Below are positions 1 to 9,600 of a DNA stretch of 18,640 bases, one piece after another. The notes beneath the pieces were generated by a model. That model saw only the letters and a list, made by a program, of their open reading frames with translations. It did not search any database and was not told the DNA's origin. Position numbers and translations under genes: made by a program. How positions within the stretch are numbered: position 1 is the first letter of the stretch; every line of letters starts with the position of its first letter. The DNA lies in the NCBI GenBank assembly GCA_964625775.1, contig CAZVEH010000045.1:1-18640 (forward strand). The letters run 5' to 3'. Source of the DNA: GCA-2786165 sp964625775 (GTDB lineage Bacteria > Pseudomonadota > Gammaproteobacteria > Legionellales > Legionellaceae).

Positions 1-18
1 TGTGCCACACGACAGGAG

Positions 19-39
19 ATCCCTCGCTGCGCTCGGGAT
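19..39. repeat. Short palindromic repeat element
   Basis: The arms ATCCC (19-23) and GGGAT (35-39) are perfect inverted repeats around a CGCTGCGCTC-type centre, so the segment can fold into a hairpin. Its style (GC-rich centre in an AT-richer spacer) matches the elements at 394-437 and 18611-18640. From general memory, very similar sequences occur as dispersed intergenic repeats in several bacterial genomes, but copy number in this genome cannot be seen here. Confidence 0.45.
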
Positions 40-89
40 GACGTGGGGAGTTACTGAAAAATACTGATTTGACCAAATTGAGCGCCTAA

Positions 90-368
90 CGATCGCCAGG
101 ATATCAGAGAAAGTCAGCCCACCTTTATACCGGGCATACTGATAATTTAGAGGCAAGGCGATACCAGCATGATAATAAAACTTTTCCAACTTGTTATACC
201 GCAACCAGATTACCCGTTAAACTTGCATATTCAGAACAATATCCTAGTAGGATCGAAGCCTTGCGAGCTGAGAAACAAATTCAAGGATGGAGCAGGAAAA
301 AGAAAGCAGCGCTGATCTCGGGTAACTGGGAAAAACTATCTTACTTGGCTCGACGAAAGAAAAAATAA
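90..368 (+). pseudogene. GIY-YIG endonuclease-family protein, 5'-truncated remnant
   Basis: The frame that stops at TAA 366-368 is open back to a stop at 87-89 and contains no ATG start. It reads YTGHTDNLE (126-152), then a stretch like TATRLPVKLAYSEQYPSR, then EALRAEKQIQGWSRKKKAAL and a lysine-rich end. These match the second half of the GIY-YIG signature and the KQIKGWSR motif of small UvrC-type GIY-YIG proteins (about 80-95 residues). The usual N-terminal start with the GIY tyrosines (MxxVYIL type) is missing. A fragment like RESQPT in another frame at about 107-124 suggests a frameshift as well as truncation. This is therefore most likely a decayed gene. These small proteins are common, often of unknown role, and are gained and lost readily. 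A start upstream of the window is excluded by the in-frame stop at 87-89. Confidence 0.65.
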
Positions 369-393
369 TTTTTATGTTTTCTGTTCAAGATCC

Positions 394-437
394 AACCCTT
401 CGAGACGCGTGCTACGCACGCTCCTCAGGGCGAACGG
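394..437. repeat. Palindromic intergenic repeat with hairpin core
   Basis: The core is GCGTG (407-411), loop CTACG, then CACGC (417-421), a perfect 5-bp stem. GAG/CTC and TTCG/CGAA arms lie further out, giving an interrupted stem over about 44 bases. It lies between the GIY-YIG remnant and the ankyrin gene. The shape is that of a dispersed REP-like element. There is no downstream T-tract, so it is not a convincing intrinsic terminator. Confidence 0.5.
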
Positions 438-502
438 TTCTAGAAAAAATGGCTAAACTCGAGCTATATCTACACCCCGAACTGTTCAGAAATAGACTTA
501 TA

Positions 503-511
503 TGGTATTAT
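503..511 (+). promoter_or_regulatory. Possible extended -10 promoter of the ankyrin-repeat gene
   Basis: TATTAT at 506-511 matches the sigma70 -10 hexamer in 5 of 6 positions and is preceded by TGG (503-505), an extended -10 motif. The -35 position 17 bases upstream (483-488, TGTTCA) matches poorly. Transcription would start near 518, which would exclude the ATG at 502 as start codon and favour the ATG at 544. This is inferred from sequence only. Confidence 0.4.
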
Positions 512-543
512 ATGAAACATTTTTAATGATATGGCTGATCCTA

Positions 544-3405
544 ATGCAAACCCCTAGTGACAGACTAAAAGCACTTATTGATGCACAAGATGTCTCCGCA
601 TTAAGAGATTTTTGCGCCGATACGCCAGATTTGGATTTAAATCACCTGGGAAATATGGGGGTTTCAGTGCTTTGGTGGGCTTTACATCCCATCGATAAAG
701 AAGTCTCTATTCCCGTGCTACACTGCCTGATCGCAACAAGACGGGCGGACCCAACCCAAACTTGGTATGGGATGCGACTCATTGATCTATGGCCAACTGC
801 TGATAAGCGCACTATTCTCAACCATGAAAACCAGTACATACGCCGACAAGCTCAAAGACCGAATCAACGACTACTTCAACACATAGCAAACGACCGCCAA
901 AACACGCACAATTCTCTTGTTGTACAACAATTTGATGTGTATATCGACAACCTCACGCACAGCTATGGCATACTCGATAACAGCGTTCCTCAAGCGCTTA
1001 GGGACCTGATTCAACAGGAAATCTCCCAAAACAAGCGTATTTTAGAAGCAGCCATTCGACGCATTCAAAGTGATTCCTTTGAGCGCGACTCTATGAGCAA
1101 TGCAAGGTTACTGCGCCTGGTATGGCAAGCACTTTGTGATACGCGAAGTGAAAGCTACGTCCCGGGTACTGAATTTTCTGAAACAGCGCAAAACGAACGC
1201 AAAAGAATGTTATTGGGTAATTTGATACAATCACAAACAGAATATGGACGAAGTACGGCATGTCCCATGGGCACTCGACATCTTATCGTCAGCACCCTGG
1301 ATAAAATCCACATGGATTGTAGCCAAACCCTAAAAAAACTGACATCAGCTCATGTCTATGAAAGATATGATCAGTATTGTGCTGATGCTATAGTAACATT
1401 ACAAAAAGACACCCCCGAGCTTTATTATCAATTCTTTCTTGCAGACCACTGGCCAGACACAGGTACTGAGGCATTAGGAAGGTGGGAATCGGATTTAAAA
1501 CAGAATTTTTGGGCATCTATTGAAGCGCTGCAAAACAACACACCGGAGGAAGATCGTTTACCTCAACAAGAATTCCAGGCGCTCAGTGATCTATACAAAG
1601 GAACGTACTGTGCCGTGTCGAGAAATCAACATGAAATTGCTGCTGTATGGAATCGTTTTACATCCAAAAATTCTGTTTTCAATCATGGATGTCTTGATAA
1701 ATCAGCACAACCAGAAGAGGCCGTCTTTGCAACCAAGGATGGGTTAATAGACTGGATTACAACGTCCTACAGTGCCAATCTCGCCGGTATATCCGCTTAT
1801 CTTGAAAAAAACAAACTCATTCACACCTGGTTAAGCACCTTTTCTTTGGAAGACAAAAGTGCGCATACTTTGGCCCTTTGGCGCGCCCTGATAGATTTGT
1901 TTTTAACCCCTAATGATGAGGCGTCCAGCAATAAAATCCTCAAAAAATGCTGGGCATCGTATTGGATGGGTATACACCAAAACACGATCCAGGAATTGGG
2001 GTTAGGGGATTGGTTGCAGACACTACCGGTAGACCTACAGCAGGAATTTATCCAACACAGCATGTTATCACCCACGCAATCATGGTTCGATATAGCATTC
2101 GACATTGCGATTAGAACCCAACATTGGCAACATTTCCGGGCCACACGTACTTACACCGCCAAGAACCGGGATTTTAGAGGAACTGATTTAAGCAAGGTTG
2201 ATTTGTCGCTATGGACAATTGAACAATGCGACTTAAGACTCTCTGGGATTTTATCAAATCCAACATTAACGCCTGAGCATTTGCGCAACTCGCGGATGGA
2301 GAGAAGCGCGCTGATGGTGGCGGTTCGCAGTAACAGTCTTATGGTAGCTGTTGCCGCTTTGGAGCAAAATGCCTCAACTGAAGTCCTGAATGAAGTCATT
2401 GTTAATCACCATACAGCCCTTATGTCGGCAGTAAGCATGAAGCGCAATCAAATTGTCAGTGCCATCTTAGAGAAAAACGCCTCAAGTGAGGTTTTAAATG
2501 CAAAAGATATATGGAAACATACAGCCCTCATGAATGCAGCAAAGGAAGGACACCATCACGTTGTCAGTGCCATTTTAGAGAAAAATGCCTCCATCGAGGT
2601 TCTAAATATGAAAAATGTCTTGCAAGAGACAGCCCTTATGTCTGCAGCAAAGCAAGGATACCATCACGTTGTCAGTGCCATTTTAGAGAAAAATGCCTCC
2701 ATCGAGGTTCTAAATATGAAAAATGTCTTGCAAGATACAGCCCTTATGTCTGCAGCAAGGCAAGGACACCTTCTTGTTGTCAACGCCATTTTAGAAAAAA
2801 ATGCCCTCATTGAGGTTGTGAATGCACAAGATGACAGGGGTATGACAGCCCTGATGTTTGCAGCAATAAGAGGACACCATGCAGTTGTCAGTGCAATTTT
2901 AGAGAAGAACAACTCAAGTGAGGTGATGAATGCAAAAGACATATGGGAGAATACAGCCCTCATGTACGCAGCACGAAATGGACACCATAGCGTAGTTGTC
3001 CGACTGAAACTGCATAGTGCAATCAATACCCTGCAAGCGCAAGCCGAATATCTTGGCAAAACAGAGATGTGTGAGACCCTAAACCGGATGAGAGCGTTTG
3101 CCATTCAGTACGATCAATATCCCTCACAACGGGAGGAACACGCTCTTAGAATCAAACAAAATTTTCAAGACTGTTACGAACAACTACTACCCCTGACACA
3201 TGACGACTCTTGTGAATACTTTAGAACCTGTCTTCTCAATCTCTTGATTGCTGCAGCCAAGTGGATAATAGGTTTATTTCATCTTACGACTGTATGTGGC
3301 TATAAAACTCAAATCGGTTTTTTTAAACCCCAAAATCAGTTGCTCAAAGAAGTGCATCGCGATTTTACCGAGTTATTTTCTTTGGAATATAGCCGCCCTA
3401 CCTAG
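544..3405 (+). CDS. Large ankyrin-repeat protein, candidate Dot/Icm effector
   Basis: The protein is 953 aa from ATG 544. ATG 502 and 526 are in frame, but they would add a hydrophobic MVLYETFLMIWLIL leader and overlap a likely -10 box. None of the starts has a good Shine-Dalgarno site. The first ~540 residues are mostly helical and I do not recognise them; they contain a CPMGTRHLI segment at about 239-247. About residues 541-566 (DFRGTDLSKVDLS) look like a few pentapeptide repeats. Seven ankyrin repeats follow from about residue 588, each starting with (T/S)ALM. Their starts lie exactly 108 bp apart (2305, 2413, 2521, 2629, 2737, 2845, 2953), so each unit is 36 residues, not the usual 33. 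After the repeats come a polar helical stretch, one hydrophobic segment (about 896-920, LLNLLIAAAKWIIGLF) and a charged C-terminus. Ankyrin proteins beside a Dot/Icm locus are often secreted effectors that bind host proteins, but translocation here is inference. Confidence 0.8.
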   Translation: MQTPSDRLKALIDAQDVSALRDFCADTPDLDLNHLGNMGVSVLWWALHPIDKEVSIPVLHCLIATRRADPTQTWYGMRLIDLWPTADKRTILNHENQYIRRQAQRPNQRLLQHIANDRQNTHNSLVVQQFDVYIDNLTHSYGILDNSVPQALRDLIQQEISQNKRILEAAIRRIQSDSFERDSMSNARLLRLVWQALCDTRSESYVPGTEFSETAQNERKRMLLGNLIQSQTEYGRSTACPMGTRHLIVSTLDKIHMDCSQTLKKLTSAHVYERYDQYCADAIVTLQKDTPELYYQFFLADHWPDTGTEALGRWESDLKQNFWASIEALQNNTPEEDRLPQQEFQALSDLYKGTYCAVSRNQHEIAAVWNRFTSKNSVFNHGCLDKSAQPEEAVFATKDGLIDWITTSYSANLAGISAYLEKNKLIHTWLSTFSLEDKSAHTLALWRALIDLFLTPNDEASSNKILKKCWASYWMGIHQNTIQELGLGDWLQTLPVDLQQEFIQHSMLSPTQSWFDIAFDIAIRTQHWQHFRATRTYTAKNRDFRGTDLSKVDLSLWTIEQCDLRLSGILSNPTLTPEHLRNSRMERSALMVAVRSNSLMVAVAALEQNASTEVLNEVIVNHHTALMSAVSMKRNQIVSAILEKNASSEVLNAKDIWKHTALMNAAKEGHHHVVSAILEKNASIEVLNMKNVLQETALMSAAKQGYHHVVSAILEKNASIEVLNMKNVLQDTALMSAARQGHLLVVNAILEKNALIEVVNAQDDRGMTALMFAAIRGHHAVVSAILEKNNSSEVMNAKDIWENTALMYAARNGHHSVVVRLKLHSAINTLQAQAEYLGKTEMCETLNRMRAFAIQYDQYPSQREEHALRIKQNFQDCYEQLLPLTHDDSCEYFRTCLLNLLIAAAKWIIGLFHLTTVCGYKTQIGFFKPQNQLLKEVHRDFTELFSLEYSRPT
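2305..3060 (+). repeat. Seven ankyrin repeat units, 108-bp period
   Basis: The units begin at 2305, 2413, 2521, 2629, 2737, 2845 and 2953 with an (A/T)CAGCCC-like start encoding TALM. The consensus is TALMxAAxxGHxxVVSAILEKNASxEVLN. The spacing is exactly 108 bp throughout. Units around 2553-2660 and 2661-2768 are almost identical at DNA level (about three differences seen), which points to a recent tandem duplication. The last unit degenerates after the VVVRL segment near 3000. Confidence 0.85.
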
Positions 3406-3412
3406 TTCCATA

Positions 3413-6400
3413 TTAAGGCGTAACTGTCCTAAGATTTGCAATCTCTTGATGTGGTGCTTCTCTGTCTCGAATAAAAGCAAAAAACGAGCTGGTCGAATAA
3501 AATCGTTTATAGCAGACCCTCTGCTTCGCACGGTCTGCATGAGGCGCATCTTGGCAATGGGTTACCTCAGGCATGACATCATTGAATTTAACCGGACTGA
3601 TTCGATCTAAAACTCGAAAACTTCTTCTTGGCGTTGTATTTTCTTTACTGCTTTGTTGTGCTTTTGATGTTTGAAACCGTTGCTGCCATATGCGACCAGT
3701 CATCTCTAAGGAAAGAGCTTGAAAACCAGAGGATGGCTGCTGGGACTGTATCCATACATCAAAATAATCTCGTCCCAAATGTCGCTTTTGAATCACCACG
3801 GGCATACTCGAACCTTTCGCCCATTGTTGTTCCTTTTTCGAGAGAAACAATCGTTCAGCATGGAGGCTTCCGGTCTTTTGCAAAGCATGCTTCAAATAGC
3901 GCAACAAATCATCAACTTGATCAACCTGTCTTGAACCATAAACATAACTATGCTGGGTACACACAAATTTTTGGCGTTGTGTCAGCAAATAGTAGCGCAA
4001 TTCGTTCATCATTCCAAAACCAGAATCAGAGGCTTGGATCCTTCGAATTTGGCTGAGAACCTGTTGCCATTCGGCTGCTTGCTGTGGGTCTATTTGACAC
4101 TGTTGCACTCGAATATCAAAAGCGGTCTTAAAAGGCGCACATGCCGCCGCTTCTTTGGCTTCTTGCACATAGCGCACAGGAATTTGTCCTAAAACCACAC
4201 TCTCATCCAATTCTCGAATCGCTGTTGTTAAGACATCACGAGTATCCGGATATCCAAAAAACCAACCCCAGGGAAAATACCACCCTAGTTGCGACAAAAT
4301 AGTATGTTGCTCATACAATGTCTGCAATAATCGCTTACATGCTATAGCATCATTGGGATTATCGAATACTTTTTGGGCCATACGATGAATTTTCTGTGCA
4401 GCCCCTGTTACCTCACGCCGCTCTAACCAACGCACATAAAAATCGTTGGTTTGTGTCACCCAATGCAACCGTGTTAACACAGTTTGACTCATAGACTTGA
4501 TCGCAGTATGTTTGGACAGTTCAATCAAATGATTCATTTTGGACGACACAGTGCTTGTATCAGGCAACAAGGCTTGAATGCACCTATACAGCTCAACACA
4601 TAACCGCGTTGCTTGAATCAACCTTACGGGACTACCTAGATGGGCCTGCTCATTAAGGTAATTGACATACAAATATACTTGCTCCGTATACGATGCACTT
4701 CGCCGCACTTCTGGGCATAAATGATGTAATGCCAGTAATCGATTCTTAATATATTGTTGAACCAAGCGCAATTTTTCATCTTGAGATAAACAAACTTCAT
4801 CATAGTATAATCGCGCATAGACCGCGTCATTAGGATCCATATCCCCGGGAATATCAGATAAAACTGACCCATATTGCGGATAAGATCTGCTGCACAAAGA
4901 CGTCTGAATCCAGTCCGATTGTTCGCTCAAAAACGACACCAAAATCTGGTCTGCTTCCCGCAGACTTTTTTCGCGGCTTAACTCTATCAATTGCGTTTCC
5001 ATGTTTTGCCAAATTTTAGGCAACTGCTGGGTTTGAAATAACGCAATGACCTCATCGACCTGGTGTAATGTGGTAAGAGGCATGGACGCCATGATATGCG
5101 CTACCCACGCTGTATTGATTGTATCGAGCAAGGTTTGTCGATATGTTTGCAACATCTTGGCATCCTGGTGCACCAAAATGGTATACCAAGCATCAAAGGG
5201 TTTTAAAATAAGTTGCTTGATGTCATTCAAAGCCTGGGTCAAATAAGCATCTAGTGTGTGAACACCTGATTCAGGTGCAGCCTGAAAGCCAAAATAGTAA
5301 GTATCCCGCTCTAACGAACGACCTGAGGATGAGATAATACTGGTTTTAAATAGCTGTTGACAGCCTTGAATTTCCTCATAAGATAATTGTAAATTCAGTA
5401 AAAATTCACGGCTGGTCTGCAGATCTTGATCTACTGCCAATCGTTGTTGCGGGTGTTCTAAATAAACAGTGTCACCGCGTAAACATAAGATAGCGATATA
5501 CAGCAGTAACACTGCAGTTGGCGTACCTGCGGCCTCTAATGACCAGCGTAAACCTACTTTGGGCTGCTCTAAAGCCAGCAATACACCGCGTTTTTCTGCA
5601 TCCGAGGGCAGACGTTGTGTGGTCCGATGATAGATTTCAGATATTAGGGCCAAAAGTTGCAAGGTCACGCGCGCATCAGTCTCACCCTTAGGCAGAGATA
5701 ATTGATACTTCACCCTGTGATTCAGTTCTGGAATACTTAAAGCGGATAACGCAACCTGTTGCTGGTCATTGTCGTAAAAAATACCCTGCTGCAGTTCACG
5801 AAGATACGCCAAATCTCTGCTGAGGCTACATTGTAAACTACCCGACATTATTCTAGCCGACTCTAAGGCGTTGATGTTTTTAATCACTTCGCTCAGGGTG
5901 TTTGGATCAACAAACTGCGATTGTGTCTCAGGAGATGATGCTTGCAATGCCATGGCTGCTTTTTGGTTCATCATATGAAAAAAAAAGCTCCGAATATCAT
6001 GGGTTGTAAAAACAGTCTTCACTTCCTCACACAGTACGGGGCTCTGTAATTGCGCTTGAAAAAACGTAATCAATTTGCTTTTTGTTGCATAAATAATGAT
6101 CTGATAGGCCTTAAATAGACGCTTTACTTCTTCCGAAATGTTGAACAAGGCGCGATCGACCTGTGCAAAATCCACTTCTTTTTGTAAACTGCCATCTTCC
6201 ATTGAAATCAATAGGCTAAAAAAACAGATCATTTTGTTCATGAGCGGACGCACACGTTTATTGATTTCTGCAGCTCCCGTGGGAGAATTGTTGGCGTATT
6301 TTAGCATTCGCTCATGCATTGAGCGTTCAAAATTGAGAGCATCGGCTTTGGTGACTATGTATTGCAGAATTTGAATACATTGGTCGGTTGTCCATTCCAT

Positions 6401-6463
6401 ATCGTGAATACAGATCCTGTCTCCGGCCTCTGTAGACCGTTTTTCAAAAAAAGTTGAATTCAT
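3413..6463 (-). CDS. Large hypothetical protein downstream of icmB, candidate effector
   Basis: The protein is 1016 aa from the ATG at 6463, preceded by a weak AGAG four bases upstream; an in-frame GTG at 6487 would add eight residues but has no ribosome site. I do not recognise a family. It has no signal peptide and no clear membrane segment. It is rich in Gln and Leu and reads as mainly alpha-helical, with an aromatic WYFPWGWFFGYP segment near residue 725 and a basic C-terminal ~100 residues rich in Ser, Arg and Lys. It lies 175 bp downstream of icmB on the same strand and ends 7 bp from the convergent ankyrin gene. In Legionella the place after icmB is held by tphA and icmF. This protein lacks the N-terminal membrane segments and Walker motif of IcmF, so it is not that gene. 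A cytoplasmic protein or secreted effector is a guess from size and context. A palindromic element is embedded in its 3' end (3512-3538). Confidence 0.7.
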   Translation of the reverse strand: MNSTFFEKRSTEAGDRICIHDMEWTTDQCIQILQYIVTKADALNFERSMHERMLKYANNSPTGAAEINKRVRPLMNKMICFFSLLISMEDGSLQKEVDFAQVDRALFNISEEVKRLFKAYQIIIYATKSKLITFFQAQLQSPVLCEEVKTVFTTHDIRSFFFHMMNQKAAMALQASSPETQSQFVDPNTLSEVIKNINALESARIMSGSLQCSLSRDLAYLRELQQGIFYDNDQQQVALSALSIPELNHRVKYQLSLPKGETDARVTLQLLALISEIYHRTTQRLPSDAEKRGVLLALEQPKVGLRWSLEAAGTPTAVLLLYIAILCLRGDTVYLEHPQQRLAVDQDLQTSREFLLNLQLSYEEIQGCQQLFKTSIISSSGRSLERDTYYFGFQAAPESGVHTLDAYLTQALNDIKQLILKPFDAWYTILVHQDAKMLQTYRQTLLDTINTAWVAHIMASMPLTTLHQVDEVIALFQTQQLPKIWQNMETQLIELSREKSLREADQILVSFLSEQSDWIQTSLCSRSYPQYGSVLSDIPGDMDPNDAVYARLYYDEVCLSQDEKLRLVQQYIKNRLLALHHLCPEVRRSASYTEQVYLYVNYLNEQAHLGSPVRLIQATRLCVELYRCIQALLPDTSTVSSKMNHLIELSKHTAIKSMSQTVLTRLHWVTQTNDFYVRWLERREVTGAAQKIHRMAQKVFDNPNDAIACKRLLQTLYEQHTILSQLGWYFPWGWFFGYPDTRDVLTTAIRELDESVVLGQIPVRYVQEAKEAAACAPFKTAFDIRVQQCQIDPQQAAEWQQVLSQIRRIQASDSGFGMMNELRYYLLTQRQKFVCTQHSYVYGSRQVDQVDDLLRYLKHALQKTGSLHAERLFLSKKEQQWAKGSSMPVVIQKRHLGRDYFDVWIQSQQPSSGFQALSLEMTGRIWQQRFQTSKAQQSSKENTTPRRSFRVLDRISPVKFNDVMPEVTHCQDAPHADRAKQRVCYKRFYSTSSFFAFIRDREAPHQEIANLRTVTP
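3512..3538. repeat. Palindromic element inside a coding region
   Basis: GCAGACC (3512-3518) and GGTCTGC (3532-3538) form a perfect 7-bp inverted repeat. The 13-base spacer holds a nested TGC-TTC-GCA hairpin. The element is translated within the minus-strand gene as roughly ADRAKQRVC, about 42 codons before its stop. Similar nested palindromes lie between genes elsewhere in this window, which suggests insertion of a repeat into the coding sequence, but one copy cannot prove it. Confidence 0.45.
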
Positions 6464-6487
6464 AAGTCTCTGTTGTTCCCGATACAC

Positions 6488-6638
6488 ATAGAGGTAACAA
6501 ATAATCAGGGCAAACGCATCTTATGATGACACATAAACCTAAATGCCGTCTTCGCGAGCGCTAGTGAAACAAACCAGTTCAAATATCCAATGAGACATAG
6601 CCCTGGATCGCTTCGCTATCGCTCGCAAAAGGGGTATT
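6488..6638. other. Spacer between icmB and the large hypothetical gene
   Basis: This 151-bp spacer (175 bp if the downstream gene starts at 6463) has no gene. Near the icmB end, 6601-6634 holds a run of CGCTTCGCTATCGCTCGC flanked by CCCT and AGGG, which resembles the other repeat elements but forms no strong stem and has no T-tract. On the minus strand, TTGCCC and TATGTG are separated by 17 bases just before the ATG at 6463, a weak promoter candidate. I see no convincing terminator after icmB. Confidence 0.4.
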
Positions 6639-9600
6639 TCATTTCTCGGTCAAAATCAAACTCTTACTATACGGATTATAAGAATATGCCTTTAGAATAT
6701 CTCTGACCAAATTTTCCACAACAGATATTTTGACTTCTTCTTCAATCAACCCGCCACTGGCTTTCATTTGATTCAATCGCTCAGAAATTTCTTTGGTAAC
6801 CGTTCCATTTGGAAACAATGACGCCAAAAATCTTCGCGCTTCAGCCGGGCCTATATGGCGATACAATTGATTCCGTACACTTGCATCTTCCGCGGTCGTA
6901 CTAAAAGCCCACAATTCTATCGGACCTAAGGTTAAAGTCAATAACTGAATGTTTATCCCGGATTTTGTTGAAAACTGTGCTAAAAATGTTGCACCACCAT
7001 GCCGAGGGCCATGGACTTGGGTGCGCAATGCCGTTCTAGCTGTATCACTCAATCCAAAAATTTCACAGGTTTTTTCCATGGTTTGTGCAGGGCCTGCATC
7101 CATAATAAAAATGGACGTTGCAAAATCAATCATCACAGCATCAAAATCATCTAATGATTGTGACAACAGCGAAATTTGCACATTCCATTTTCTTCCCTCT
7201 CGCATATCCACAATCACCTGTTCGCGAACCGCGGACGATTTAGAAGTACGATGAAACTCATCATACACAATACGTTTGGGATCTTCGCGAATTTCTGTCA
7301 CGCGTTGTTTGTGGTAGGGACGATATTGTTCTGGAACATTCGTCATGCTTTCTTCGGTCAAATAATAATGGCGTGCCAAAATATAACGTGCCAACATGTA
7401 CATCACGGAGGTTTGACGATCTGCGGATTCACCACCGCTTTTGGCCACCTCATCCAAATCAAGCGAAACAACACGTGCATCTCCAATATCAAACGCCGTG
7501 ACACGTGATAAAATAGGATATTCACGAATGGCACCAGACACCATCCGGGAGAAGGAGTTGATCAATGACTCGCCTGTTGGCGCGGTTACCTTTTCATAGA
7601 GATCTTCAATAGAAGGTGTACGACAAATCGAAGCAGCATCTGCTAATAATGGCATCGCATAACGTTGCGCCAATAACGCTTCATGAATAAAACCAGCTGA
7701 GTACAAGGCGTCGGTGACTTCCCACCACGTAGATTTAGAGTCACGCACAAAACCAATTTCTTCCAAAATACTATCAATGAATTCCTCTACCCCTGCTGCA
7801 TAAGGCGCTGGTTTTCCATCATCAGCCATACTCTTGTATAATTCATCTACAACCATACCCACCAAATCAGGCATAGCGTCATAGGGCTTTGCCGCCCCCA
7901 AAGGGGTCGTCAGCAAGGTTAAAAAATTCACTAAAAAAGAGCGCTCAGACGCAGTGGGATAGCGACACCCCAATTGTGTGTCAAACGGATTAATTGAATA
8001 TTCAGGCGTCATACGCAAACGGTGGTAAGCCACCAAATGTCTATTTTCCGGTGGCAGCGCTTCTTTAAGCAAAGAAATCAAACCCGAACTGGATGGCCCA
8101 ATATCAATGATGGCAATTCGTGGCAACCGTGACAATCCGCCTGATAAGCACAAGGCCAAGTTCTGCGCACTAGAAAGTACTGATTTCCCCGAACCAGGTC
8201 GAGCATACACCAAATCAATCCAGGTGGTTTGTTGGCTAGACCCAGGTTGGAATGGCCACAGTTTGCCGTCGGGGGATCGCAGCAATAAAGCACCTACTTC
8301 CCACGGTGATGCGGGACGAGTAATCGGTAACATGGAAACCACAGCGGAGAGCGGCGCAACTGTAGGTACGGCGGGGCTATTGGTCGTCGTGGCCAACATA
8401 GAGGCTACAAATCCTGCAAAAGGATCCCCACACATTTCAGACACATCCGTACTACCCCAACCTTGCAATGCTTTCACCAACTCAGAACTGCGCCGGCGTA
8501 ATAAATCTTCTTCACTTTCATTAGCCCAAGTCGTGGCCACAACACGCAGCCGAACGATGGATTCATCGGTATTTAAGTTAATATATTTCAATAAATTTAC
8601 GGCATCACTGATCAAGCGATTTTGTGGAGAAGAAAAACTCAACACAGACGATAACGTACCTTTTAACCCAATTGTATTCAGTGCTTCTGATTCAATTAAA
8701 AATGAAATTCTCCATGGGACGTGCGTAGGGACAATCCGGTTAAACAATTGAGTAAAAGGTCGAACATCCTTAGGAAACAAATCAATGTAAACAGATGCAT
8801 ACAACTTATCACCTACCAGCACCGTTCTGCGATCCCGAATAGTTGCGTCTCTGGGAATCACCTGTTTGGACAATGGCGGCCATAACAAATCCGAAGGATC
8901 GCCTTCAAAATTATTGATTTCTGATACACCGACCATGGTATCACCCGGCAAAGTTGCCTTCCAATCATGCGCCGTAAAATCCGGATCAGCCGTCATGCGT
9001 ATCGCATGCACGGCTTCATGCACATTCAATTGTCTTGCAAGTAGATGATATTGGTCGAGATCGTTCATAATAGCGCGCACATAGGCACTGTGAGTATCTC
9101 TGATTTCAGGAATAGCGGCAAAAATGGCTTGCGCGTTTCGAAAAGGAGGAACTTTTTCTTCGCGTATTGTTTTCATTTTTTTCTTGAAAGCAGTTTTTAG
9201 CTGTTCGTTGGGCAAATTAAATGGTCTGGTGAACAACACAAAATACAGTCGCTCTTCTGAGCAATATTTGGAAATATGCGTGATTCTTTCTTTAAATAGA
9301 TCACCTAAATCTAATTTTAAGCGATCAGCGGTCTCGCGGGCAGGTCGATATATATTTTCAATGTTTTTTTGGATGTTTTGTTTATCGTGACTAAAGTATA
9401 CCTGCAATGCATGACCAGGTCGTCCCATCGCACCTTGAAAAGCATTCGTTAACCCTTCTACTAAGCGCTCAAACTCTTCAACGCCCGCCAAAGAAGTCAA
9501 TCCTTCGATACGAATGACAGACACCAATGAGCCGTCATGATTGACCAATACAGTAGGGCTATCAGCAGTTTCTAATTCACAATAAGAAGCGGTAGTTTGC

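Noticed and set aside
502..543. ATG 502 as start of the ankyrin gene
   Set aside because: It adds a hydrophobic leader and overlaps an extended -10 box. No ribosome site supports it, although it cannot be fully excluded.
3316..3329. GGTTT-TTTT-AAACC hairpin as a terminator
   Set aside because: It lies inside the 3' coding part of the ankyrin gene, has a short AT-rich stem and no following T-tract.
3413..6463. Idea that the large gene after icmB is IcmF
   Set aside because: IcmF has N-terminal membrane segments and a P-loop; neither is visible in this protein and no family motif is recognised.
8107..8751. 214-residue open frame on the + strand inside icmB
   Set aside because: It is fully antisense to the strongly supported icmB, including the Walker A region, and its product shows no recognisable motif.
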